Assembly (NCBI GenBank): GCA_003447785.1
Contig: DLYJ01000086.1
Coordinates: 1 to 10,479, forward strand
DNA from: Treponema sp.
GTDB taxonomy: Bacteria; Spirochaetota; Spirochaetia; Treponematales; Treponemataceae
Direction of reading: 5' to 3'
Length of the DNA stretch: 10,479 nt
The notes below the pieces were generated by a model. That model saw only the letters and a list, made by a program, of their open reading frames with translations. It was not told the DNA's origin and ran no database searches. This document shows, one piece after another, positions 1 through 7,492 of this stretch (positions within the stretch are counted from its first letter, which is position 1; each line of letters begins with the position of its first letter). The position numbers were made by a program, and so were the translations under genes.

Positions 1-767
1 TGCTTGCAGCCGGCGTTCCAATGAAAAAGATGGTTGCCGGAATCGCAATGGGACTTATTACAGAACCTGAAGGAGACAATCCTTACGGACGTTATAAGAT
101 TCTTTCTGATATCCTTGGAGAAGAAGATCACCTCGGTGATATGGACTTTAAGGTAGCCGGAACAAAAGACGGTATTACCGGATTCCAGATGGACATCAAG
201 ATTGCAGGTGTTACAACTCAGATTATGAAGGAAGCACTTGCTCAGGCTAAAGCCGGTCGTCTCCACATTCTTTCAATCATGGAAAAATGTATTGACAAAC
301 CGCAGCCAATCAGTCCTTTTGCTCCAAAAATTCTTACACTCAAAATCAGTCCGGACAAAATCGGTGCTTTGATTGGACCAGGCGGAAAGAACATTAAGGC
401 TCTCTGCGCCCAGTACAATGTTACAATCAACACAGAAGACGACGGAACTGTTCAGATTTACGGTAAAACAGGTAAATCTGCAGAAGAAGCTAAGATGGCT
501 GTAAAAGGCATCTGTGAAGATCCTGAAGTAGGAACAATTTACAATGGTACAGTAAAGCGCATTATGGACTTTGGTGCCTTTGTAGAAATCCTCCCTGGAA
601 AAGAAGGTCTTTGCCACATTTCCAAATTGTCACGGGCAAGAGTAGAAAAGGTAACAGACGTTCTTTCTGAAGGACAGCAGATTCCTGTAAAACTCCTCGA
701 AGTTGACAAGATGGGACGCTTGAACCTGAGCTACATCGACGCTTTGGAAGAACAGCAGAAAAAATAA
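1..767 (+). CDS. pnp: Polynucleotide phosphorylase, C-terminal third (5' end outside window)
   Basis: PNPase is the phosphorolytic 3'-5' exoribonuclease of cytoplasmic mRNA decay. The frame is already open at base 3 and reads LAAGVP before the Met at 21, matching the family's AGVP(I)...VAGIAMGLI segment, so that Met is internal and the gene begins upstream. Numbered from that Met, residues 1-85 are the end of the second RNase PH domain, with metal/catalytic residues D36, D42 and K44 in EDHLGDMDFK (equivalent to E. coli D486, D492, K494). A KH domain follows at about 104-163 with its GPGG loop at 119-122, then an S1 domain at about 170-238 (DFGAFVEILPGKEGLCHIS). Only about 10 residues follow S1, so the 3' end looks normal and no domain is missing. 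A terminator lies directly downstream. Identification is secure; only the start is unseen. Confidence 0.97.
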   Translation, partial: LAAGVPMKKMVAGIAMGLITEPEGDNPYGRYKILSDILGEEDHLGDMDFKVAGTKDGITGFQMDIKIAGVTTQIMKEALAQAKAGRLHILSIMEKCIDKPQPISPFAPKILTLKISPDKIGALIGPGGKNIKALCAQYNVTINTEDDGTVQIYGKTGKSAEEAKMAVKGICEDPEVGTIYNGTVKRIMDFGAFVEILPGKEGLCHISKLSRARVEKVTDVLSEGQQIPVKLLEVDKMGRLNLSYIDALEEQQKK

Positions 768-786
768 TCTCCCGTATGGGTGATAT

Positions 787-822
787 AAGACCGGTCCTCG
801 CACAGGGGACCGGTTTTTTTTT
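787..822 (+). terminator. Intrinsic terminator of pnp
   Basis: A perfect 8-bp GC-rich stem, 790-797 (ACCGGTCC) with 807-814 (GGACCGGT), is extended inward by T-G and C-G pairs to a 5-nt loop GCACA at 800-804. It is followed by nine Ts (814-822). It sits 20 bp after the pnp stop and separates pnp from the lipoprotein genes. Confidence 0.93.
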
Positions 823-853
823 ATGTTTTTTTTAATACATTAGCGCTCAGATA

Positions 854-882
854 TGGTTTATTTATATCATTCGTGTTATATT
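854..882 (+). promoter_or_regulatory. Candidate extended -10 promoter for the lipoprotein pair
   Basis: TGT directly precedes TATATT (877-882), giving an extended -10 (TGnTATATT). A weak -35-like TGGTTT lies at 854-859, 17 bp upstream. The leader to the next gene would be about 43 nt and contains a good ribosome binding site, AGGGGAG at 919-925, 6 nt before the ATG. It lies between the pnp terminator and the first lipoprotein gene, where a promoter is expected. No experimental support; the -35 is poor. Confidence 0.5.
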
Positions 883-931
883 ATTAGAGATATTAAAGAT
901 AATTTTTGGTTATTTTTCAGGGGAGTTTATT

Positions 932-3799
932 ATGATTCATTCATTCTCTAAGCGTCTTACAAATGCTCTTGTTTTGTGTTGTGCTGTTTTTTTCAGCCTG
1001 AGCGCAATGTGTTGTTCTTTGTTTGAACCTGTTGAAAAGGGGGAACTTACTTTTACCGTTACTAGGGAAATGGTCAGAAGTGTAAAGGAAAGTATTTCCG
1101 GTAATTTTAGTTATAGTGACCCGGTTGAACCAGGAAAGGAATCTTCTGACGTTCCTGAAAACTTAATGTTTATAAAAATCGCCCTTTCAAAAGGTTTTAA
1201 GGCTGAACAGACTGTTCCTTTTACCGAAGGTAAATCTATAGTTTTTAAAGATGTTCCGGTTGGTATTGTAGTTGAAATCGAAGCCCTTGTTTTTGAACGT
1301 TATGAAAATGAAGGAAAGGAACAGATTACAGATAGATTTACCGGTAAAAAAATAATCACGACTGTTCCAGGAAATAATGATGTAGAACTTGAATTGTATG
1401 ACTGTTCGCCGGTTGAACCTATTGAACCAGTTGAACCGGTTGACCCTGATCCTGATGAACCGGTTGACCCGGTAGAACCTGTTGAACCTGTTGAACCTGT
1501 TGAACCTGTAAATCAGTTTATCCAAAAGACAATTTACGTTTCTTCAGAAGGAAGGGACGGAACTTACGATGTTGAAGGTGAAGACGGCATAATGACAGAA
1601 GTTGCAGCTGACGGAAGTGAAGACATGCCTTTTAAAACTGTAACAAAAGCCCTTAAAGAGATTGTTTTAAATGGCAGTGGATATATTGATTGGACTATTT
1701 CTGTAAGCGGACAACTTGAAACAGATTCAACAGTTGAAATTCCGTCCGAGATAACATCTGATAAGGCTCATTCTATTTTGCTTACCGGTTTGAACGGTGT
1801 TGATGAAGCAACAGGAGAACCGCAGGATGTGATTAACAGAGGCTCTACGGGAGCTTATAACGGCAGTTATACAAGTTCTGTGCTTAAAGTAAGCTCTTCA
1901 GTGCCTGTGACTGTTACTAATCTTAAGCTGACCGGCGGAAAAACGGAGAATGGCGGCGGTATAAATATTTCTTCAAATGCCTGTGTTTCTCTTGGAGACG
2001 GTGTTTTAATCACAAAAAACCGGGCAACAAGAGGCGGGGCAGTATTTAATCAGGGAAAACTTTTTGTTTACGGTACTGCCGTTATCGGTGATGTTAATGC
2101 TTCAATTTATGCTAATAACAGCTCAACTCAGAATTTAAGTGCAAGTGAATGTGCAAACCTGGCAAGCTCATACGGCGGCGGTATTTATAACGGGGATACT
2201 GCCCAGACAGTAGCAAAAACTTCAATAGTTTCAGAACTCTATCTCGGTTATAAAATGAATTCAGATGGAAATCCTGAAAAAACTCCATGGACAGGCGGTA
2301 TTTATTATAGCGGAGCCGCTTCTGGAGGGGCTGTTTATAATTCAATAAAATCATCTACTTATTTTGACAGCGGTACATTAAAATATAACGGAGTTTCCTC
2401 TTACGGAGGGGGAATTTACAATGGAGATGCCGGCCGCGTAGAAATGAGCGGCGGTTCCATCATAAAAAACCGCGCTTCAGATTCTTTAGGCATTAAGAAT
2501 GGTGGTGGCGTCTGCAATGATTACCTGAACAGTGTTTTTGTTATGAGCGGTGGTGTTATCAACGAAAATCAGGCTATAACTCTAACAACTGCCGGAATAA
2601 CAGTGAATTCCACTGACGGTCAGGGCGGCGGTGTGTTTAACGGCGGACTAATGTTTATGTATGGGGACGCCGTAATCGGAAACAAAAACGCAGAAACTTT
2701 TGCAACAGATACTTCATGCGGCAATATAGCCGGTCAGGGCGGCGGAATTTATAATGATTATTCAACTGACAGACGCGGTTATCTTTATATCGGTTATAAA
2801 CCGGGTGATGACGGCGTAAGCCCTGCCGAAGCAGAACTTCGTGGCGGAATTTATAATAATTTTGCATGTTATGAGGGGCAATCTCAAGATGGCGGCGGTG
2901 GTATCTGCAGTACAACGATACCAAGTTTTGGTACAGTGCAGATGTCTTCAGGAACAGTTGCTTACAATGCGGCAGCATGTTACGGCGGTGCGATACTTGC
3001 AAAGGAACTGATTCTGTACGGCGGCACTATTGAAAATAACAGGGCAGAACTTGCCGGTGGTGCCGTATACATGGACTCGAATACAGATAAGACTCTTACG
3101 CTGGGTTCAGATATTTTAATTCCTTTAGCCGGAAATGAAGTAAACGGTTTTGACAATGATATCAGTCTTTATGCAGGCACAACTGCTTTCTATTCAAAAA
3201 TAGTGATTGCTTCTGCCCTGCACGAAAACTTTAAAACAAGACTTACATTCAATAAATATATTTCAGATATACAGGTGGTTCGGGCAGCCACCGGTGCAGA
3301 AGGTGTTGATTTAAGTGTTGAATGCACAAAATTCGCTGTAGCAGACGAAGTAAATGACGAGCTCATCACAGCTAGACAGTGGTGCATAGACGCAAACGGA
3401 AAACTTACTGCAAAAAATCCTCTGGTTACGATTACAATTGAACCGGGGTCTTATTCTGATATGACAGTTTCTGCCTGTTCTTATGAGGATAAAGCAACTT
3501 ATGATGATGATCCAAGTTCCAGCGGAACAGCAATAGATGGATCAACTTCTGTTACACCAGGCACATATCTCGTGTTTACAGCAAGCCTTCCTTCAGGCAA
3601 AACTCTAAAAGAGGGCACCTCATACACCTGGTATCTGGACGGAGAAATGCAGGAATTCCCTACAACGGCGGACACTTCAAAATTCGGCGTGGTCACATCT
3701 GAGTGGGCTGTCGGTGTTTATGACATTGCAGTAGAAGCCACTGACTCTGCCGGAACCTCTTATTCAATTGAATATCATATTACGGTAAAGGCAAACTAG
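932..3799 (+). CDS. Probable surface lipoprotein with Pmp-like right-handed beta-helix and PVEP linker
   Basis: Seen: a 955-aa protein starting with a signal peptide (SKR, hydrophobic 11-26) that ends in Cys27-Cys28, a plausible although loose lipoprotein box (LSAMCC). Residues about 38-157 are beta-rich. Residues 160-193 are a PVEP/PVDP linker. A beta-helix entry (IYVSSEGRDG, from about 201; WTISVSG at 254) leads into roughly twelve GGGIYN/GGAVYN-type turns at 341-714, resembling chlamydial polymorphic membrane protein repeats. A closing module spans about 756-830 (KFAV at 800). Residues about 831-955 look like an Ig/PKD-type sandwich (YTWYLDGE). There is no autotransporter barrel, so lipid anchoring is the likely mode of attachment. 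The start is fixed by AGGGGAG 6 nt upstream. The gene is followed after 17 bp by a related lipoprotein gene. Inference: adhesion, glycan contact or immune-exposed surface role; the ligand is unknown. A carbohydrate-active beta-helix cannot be excluded, but no catalytic motif was recognised. Confidence 0.85.
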   Translation: MIHSFSKRLTNALVLCCAVFFSLSAMCCSLFEPVEKGELTFTVTREMVRSVKESISGNFSYSDPVEPGKESSDVPENLMFIKIALSKGFKAEQTVPFTEGKSIVFKDVPVGIVVEIEALVFERYENEGKEQITDRFTGKKIITTVPGNNDVELELYDCSPVEPIEPVEPVDPDPDEPVDPVEPVEPVEPVEPVNQFIQKTIYVSSEGRDGTYDVEGEDGIMTEVAADGSEDMPFKTVTKALKEIVLNGSGYIDWTISVSGQLETDSTVEIPSEITSDKAHSILLTGLNGVDEATGEPQDVINRGSTGAYNGSYTSSVLKVSSSVPVTVTNLKLTGGKTENGGGINISSNACVSLGDGVLITKNRATRGGAVFNQGKLFVYGTAVIGDVNASIYANNSSTQNLSASECANLASSYGGGIYNGDTAQTVAKTSIVSELYLGYKMNSDGNPEKTPWTGGIYYSGAASGGAVYNSIKSSTYFDSGTLKYNGVSSYGGGIYNGDAGRVEMSGGSIIKNRASDSLGIKNGGGVCNDYLNSVFVMSGGVINENQAITLTTAGITVNSTDGQGGGVFNGGLMFMYGDAVIGNKNAETFATDTSCGNIAGQGGGIYNDYSTDRRGYLYIGYKPGDDGVSPAEAELRGGIYNNFACYEGQSQDGGGGICSTTIPSFGTVQMSSGTVAYNAAACYGGAILAKELILYGGTIENNRAELAGGAVYMDSNTDKTLTLGSDILIPLAGNEVNGFDNDISLYAGTTAFYSKIVIASALHENFKTRLTFNKYISDIQVVRAATGAEGVDLSVECTKFAVADEVNDELITARQWCIDANGKLTAKNPLVTITIEPGSYSDMTVSACSYEDKATYDDDPSSSGTAIDGSTSVTPGTYLVFTASLPSGKTLKEGTSYTWYLDGEMQEFPTTADTSKFGVVTSEWAVGVYDIAVEATDSAGTSYSIEYHITVKAN
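1409..1510 (+). repeat. In-frame 9-bp tandem repeats encoding the (V-E-P)n linker
   Basis: The 102-bp tract encodes 34 residues of PVEP, IEP, VDP and DPDEP units. Its 3' part holds three perfect GTTGAACCT copies (1481-1507) preceded by the variant GTAGAACCT (1472-1480). Upstream units differ at third positions or by E/D exchange. All units are multiples of three, so gain or loss by slippage would change linker length without a frameshift. It lies between the N-terminal domain and the beta-helix, acting as an acidic, proline-rich, probably extended spacer. Confidence 0.9.
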
Positions 3800-3816
3800 G
3801 AGAGGGGAGAATACTT

Positions 3817-6800
3817 ATGAAAAATATTTTTGTAAACAGAATAAAACTTTTTGCAGCGGCTGTTTCCCTGCTTTTAATATGTTCCTGTTCGGACGATTTT
3901 TCCAGAACAGTGCAGGATAAAAATTACCCGAGCAAAGACGGAAAAACTTATCTTTGTTTAAGTGCGGCACTTTCTCCTGAAGCGCGAAGTATTGCTCCTA
4001 AGGCAAGTGATTATGCAGTTTCAAACTTAACAAACCTGGTACTTTCAGGAAAACTTTCTTCTGACACTGGCGCTGAAACTCAGCTTGCATCTGCTTCGGC
4101 TTACGATATTATTAACGGAAAAAACATTCCTGTAAGCGGGGCCGGAAACTGGACTTTTACTTTAACGGCAGATTTAAACGGTATTCCTTTTAAGGGAACT
4201 CTCGAACAGGAAATTACTGAAGGTTCTGTTAATACGCTTACTTTTACACTTAAGTCAGAACAGAATCAGGGCGGCATGGAAATTACCTTTAAGTTTACAG
4301 GAAGTTCAACAGAGGCTTCTGATTATAAAGTTAATGCTGTTTTGATGACTCAGGATAAGGAAGAAATCGAAACTAAAACTTTTGAAAACACAGCAGACGA
4401 CACTTCAGCAGTCATTGCGTGTTCAACCGATACAACCGATACAACTTTCTATGTAGTTTACTCCCGTTCTGTTTCTGATACAGAAAGCAGCCTTGACGCA
4501 GGTACTTATTATCTTTTGTTTGAAGTTTATGACAAGCGGACTGTCGTCGAAGATCCTCTAAACACAAGTGATTCTGTGCCGTTAAACACAAGCAGAAACT
4601 TTGTCCGTGTTGACAGGGGAATTACTACAACTGCCGAACTTTCACTTACATTAAATGAAGTTTATTCAATTACCTATAACGACAATGGCGGAGATCTTGC
4701 AGAGGGTGTTAAGGTTCTCAATTATTCAAGAAAAAGCGAAGGAATTAAACTGCCTCAGATGATAAAAGACGGTTATGAATTTGCCGGCTGGTACGATAAT
4801 GCTGATTTTTCGGGGGATCCTGTTCAGGAGCTTCCGCTGGGAACAACAGGAAACCTTACATTCTGGGCATGCTTTACCGAAGAAACTGAAGAAAAAAATG
4901 TTCTTTATGTTTCTCCTAAAGGCTCCGAAACAAACACCGGTTCACTTGATTCAATTGCCGCCGCTGTTGCTAAAATCATAGAAAATCCTAATCCGGACGC
5001 AAACTGGACAATCAAGATTGATGGAATTCTTACAGGCCCACAGAAAATAGAAGATATTTCAGAAGACCATGCCGCTTCACTTACAATCTGCGGTGCAAAC
5101 GCTCTGGACAGCGAAGGAAATCCTTCAGACAAAATAATTGCAGATACTAATAATCCGGGAAGCGATGCCCTGAGTATTTCTGCAAGCCTTCCTGTAACAA
5201 TAAAAGATATAAAGATTACAAAAGGTGAGGACGGCGAGGATGATCCGAGTTACGGTGTTTATGTGGCATACAACTCACAGATTTATCTTGCCGGCACTCC
5301 GGTGATAGATGATCTGTATGTGGAAAATAACGAGTATTACAGGGATTCTGAGGAACCTTATGGTGCAATTTCAATTTCTGAGGATTTAGGAGATAAAGCT
5401 TCTGTTACGATTACACCTGCATATGAATCCCATTATCCTTATTTCGATGATTATGATAGTCATGAAGTATGTATTACAAAGTATGTTTTTGCTATTGATG
5501 GTGTTAGTGTTGCTGATTACTGTGACAAATTTAAGGTTACACCGAAAGAAGAGGATTCTTCTACATATTTTATAGATAAATACGGCCGTATAAATAAAAA
5601 CATTACTGTAACTTTAGTAAGTTCACAGACAGGTCAGACTTTTAATAAGACTGTACTTTATGGCTCGGATCCTTCAACACTTAATATTGACCTTAATGAA
5701 AATACTGGCTGGACTTTTGCCGGCTGGTTTACATCTGATGATGAAGGTGAAACGCTTAAAGATAAAGTTACTCTTATTTATGAAGAGGGCCTTACCCTCT
5801 ACGCAAAATGGGTACAGCCGCTTGAAGATTTATATGTAAATACCTCATCCGGCTCAGATGATAATGAAGGAACCACTACCGCTCCGCTAAAGACGGTAAG
5901 TGCTGCAGTTGCAAAAATTAAGGATTTTGGCGTAGAACTTGATTACACTATACATGTAACTGGAATGAGCACAGAAAACAGTACCATAACTCTTGATGAA
6001 AGTATCACATTTAAAACTCTTACTTTTGAAGGTGCTGCTACAGTTGAATCTGGTATAGTAAATAAATCATATGGCTCTACACCACTTGTTGTTGAAACTG
6101 TCAAACCTGTTACACTCAATAACTTTGTTTTGAAAGCTAATTCTTTTGTAAATATTAAAAATGGTGCGCTTGCGCTTTATGTCGGATACGGCGCGAATGT
6201 TATTCTTGGTAACGGCACAAAGATTTATGGCTCTGACGGCTCTGATGGCGTAAATACTACTGCTGGAAAAGCGGGTGTTTATATTTACGGTGCAACACTT
6301 ACTATGAATGGTGATTCAGCAATTTACGGCTTTGCTCCTAGATATAGCGGCAGCTCTGACACCAACGGCTCAGGTGGCGTTTTAATTGGGTATGACGGAA
6401 AACTGATAATGAATGGTACATCTTCTATTCATTCTTGTTCTGCTGGTAGCAGGGGCGGTGCAATACATCTTGCTTCGGGCAGTGTGGTTATGAACGATTA
6501 TGCTTCCATTGGCGGTGAGGGTAAAGCCTGTTCTGCTTCTGCTGATGGTGGTGCCGTATATATGTCCGGCGGAGAATTTGAAATGAATGATTCAAGTTCA
6601 ATCAGTTACTGTACAAAAGGTTCAAACGGATACGGTTCAATATACATAGCAGGCGGTACCTTTACCATGAACGACGGTTCAATTAACAATAATACAGGTG
6701 GCGTACATGTGGCAAAAACAGACTCTTCCACTGCCACATTTATTATGGAAGATGGTTCAATTTCTAATAACGGTATTGGTGTTTATGTTGCATGTGCTAC

Positions 6801-7257
6801 TAATGACAGTACTTATAGTGGTATTTTTGACATGAGGGGCGGAACTATCTCTGATAACACAGAACATGGTGTTCAGGTTGAAGCATATGTCAGCAGAGAT
6901 GTAGGGTATAATTCATATTCCGGAACCTTTATGATGTCAAATTGTGCACTTGTTGCTACTACAAACGATGTATATCTGGGGTATAACAGTTATACTCATC
7001 CGTATTATAATGATACTTATACTTCTCAGGCTCGGATTCTTATTACAGGTGCCCTTGCTGGTGATGATTACAATCCAATAAAGGCGACAATTACACCGCA
7101 AAGTTATTCAGAAGGTTTACCGGTTCTTGAAGCAGATGATACCGTATTACTGAATAATGCTGCTCCAAAATTTGCCGTAACACCTCAGACTGATGGCGAT
7201 GGTAATCAGATTACCTGGACAATTTCCGATGACGGTAAGTTAGTAAAACAAGAATAA
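3817..7257 (+). CDS. Probable surface lipoprotein with two InlB B repeats and two beta-helix modules
   Basis: Seen: 1146 aa with a clear lipoprotein signal, a basic N-terminus, a hydrophobic core and the lipobox LICSC with Cys24. The start is set by GGAGAGGGGAGA just upstream and lies 17 bp after the previous stop, so the two genes are probably co-transcribed. Residues about 25-282 are beta-rich domains. Listeria-Bacteroides/InlB B repeat 1 is at about 283-353 (ITYNDNGG ... GYEFAGWYDN) and repeat 2 at about 594-666 (WTFAGWF ... LTLYAKW). Each is followed by a beta-helix entry: LYVSPKGSETNTGS from 363 and LYVNTSSGSDDNEGT from 672. Module 1 is short (to about 594) and lacks the glycine-rich turns. 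Module 2 has eight turns of the type FTMNDGSI at 828-1045, about 30 residues apart. Each module closes with a KF.VTP...G.L segment, at 571 and at 1118-1146. Known: these domains are typical of secreted or surface proteins. Inference: surface adhesin or structural lipoprotein paralogous to its upstream neighbour. Ligand unknown. Confidence 0.87.
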   Translation: MKNIFVNRIKLFAAAVSLLLICSCSDDFSRTVQDKNYPSKDGKTYLCLSAALSPEARSIAPKASDYAVSNLTNLVLSGKLSSDTGAETQLASASAYDIINGKNIPVSGAGNWTFTLTADLNGIPFKGTLEQEITEGSVNTLTFTLKSEQNQGGMEITFKFTGSSTEASDYKVNAVLMTQDKEEIETKTFENTADDTSAVIACSTDTTDTTFYVVYSRSVSDTESSLDAGTYYLLFEVYDKRTVVEDPLNTSDSVPLNTSRNFVRVDRGITTTAELSLTLNEVYSITYNDNGGDLAEGVKVLNYSRKSEGIKLPQMIKDGYEFAGWYDNADFSGDPVQELPLGTTGNLTFWACFTEETEEKNVLYVSPKGSETNTGSLDSIAAAVAKIIENPNPDANWTIKIDGILTGPQKIEDISEDHAASLTICGANALDSEGNPSDKIIADTNNPGSDALSISASLPVTIKDIKITKGEDGEDDPSYGVYVAYNSQIYLAGTPVIDDLYVENNEYYRDSEEPYGAISISEDLGDKASVTITPAYESHYPYFDDYDSHEVCITKYVFAIDGVSVADYCDKFKVTPKEEDSSTYFIDKYGRINKNITVTLVSSQTGQTFNKTVLYGSDPSTLNIDLNENTGWTFAGWFTSDDEGETLKDKVTLIYEEGLTLYAKWVQPLEDLYVNTSSGSDDNEGTTTAPLKTVSAAVAKIKDFGVELDYTIHVTGMSTENSTITLDESITFKTLTFEGAATVESGIVNKSYGSTPLVVETVKPVTLNNFVLKANSFVNIKNGALALYVGYGANVILGNGTKIYGSDGSDGVNTTAGKAGVYIYGATLTMNGDSAIYGFAPRYSGSSDTNGSGGVLIGYDGKLIMNGTSSIHSCSAGSRGGAIHLASGSVVMNDYASIGGEGKACSASADGGAVYMSGGEFEMNDSSSISYCTKGSNGYGSIYIAGGTFTMNDGSINNNTGGVHVAKTDSSTATFIMEDGSISNNGIGVYVACATNDSTYSGIFDMRGGTISDNTEHGVQVEAYVSRDVGYNSYSGTFMMSNCALVATTNDVYLGYNSYTHPYYNDTYTSQARILITGALAGDDYNPIKATITPQSYSEGLPVLEADDTVLLNNAAPKFAVTPQTDGDGNQITWTISDDGKLVKQE

Positions 7258-7263
7258 ACTTTC

Positions 7264-7296
7264 ACAGGCTCAGGTAAAACTGAGCCTGTTTTTTTA
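7264..7296 (+). terminator. Intrinsic terminator of the lipoprotein unit
   Basis: A perfect 10-bp stem, 7264-7273 (ACAGGCTCAG) with 7280-7289 (CTGAGCCTGT), carries a 6-nt loop GTAAAA and is followed by a run of Ts ending at 7295. It begins 7 bp after the stop of the second lipoprotein gene and marks the end of the two-gene unit. Confidence 0.94.
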
Positions 7297-7354
7297 TCTG
7301 TGTCCCATCCTCACGTATCTGTGTTCATCTGTGTCTCATTTATTCCATCTGTGT
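7296..7354 (+). repeat. Left copy of a dispersed ATCTGTGT-type repeat tract
   Basis: ATCTGTGT occurs four times, starting at 7296, 7317, 7327 and 7347, at spacings of 21, 10 and 20 bp. The core CACGTATCTGTGTTCATCTG and the next five bases (7312-7336) are identical to 8097-8121. With one mismatch the match extends leftward to 31 bp (7306-7336 against 8091-8121). The tract has no ORF and lies directly after a terminator. The two tracts are in direct orientation and flank the broken Rpn-family gene. Function unknown. Confidence 0.85.
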
Positions 7355-7492
7355 CGAAAAAACTGCTATATTTATTCTAAAATAACAGAAAATTATCCCT
7401 GTTTTTTGTCGGTTTTTAAAAATCAAAACAATATATATAGTGTACGTAAAAGCTAACGCAATCCGTTAATTCAATATTATTGTGGGAAAAAA

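Noticed and set aside
273..617. Minus-strand 114-codon ORF opposite pnp
   Set aside because: The opposite frame encodes the conserved KH and S1 domains; the antisense product shows no family features.
1187..1525. Minus-strand ORF rich in FNRFNRF repeats
   Set aside because: It is the antisense reading of the PVEP-encoding 9-bp repeats. The plus frame has a signal peptide, ribosome site and coherent domains.
2655..3002. Minus-strand ORF of 115 codons inside the beta-helix region
   Set aside because: Shadow of the repetitive GGGIYN coding sequence; no ribosome site and no recognisable protein.
932..3799. Autotransporter interpretation of the Pmp-like protein
   Set aside because: The C-terminus is an Ig-like domain ending in HITVKAN, with no beta-barrel signature or terminal aromatic residue; the N-terminus fits a lipoprotein.
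4424..4441. Two tandem CAACCGATA copies in the second lipoprotein gene
   Set aside because: Only two copies within a Thr/Asp-rich coding segment; too short to call a variable repeat.
7384..7407. Possible second terminator (AACAG ... CTGTT followed by six Ts)
   Set aside because: Only a 5-bp stem with a 10-nt loop, and the strong terminator about 100 bp upstream already explains the end of transcription.
7454..7468. Inverted repeat TAACG-N5-CGTTA upstream of the Rpn-family pseudogene
   Set aside because: Short 5-bp arms in AT-rich DNA; could be an operator but is expected by chance often enough not to list as a feature.
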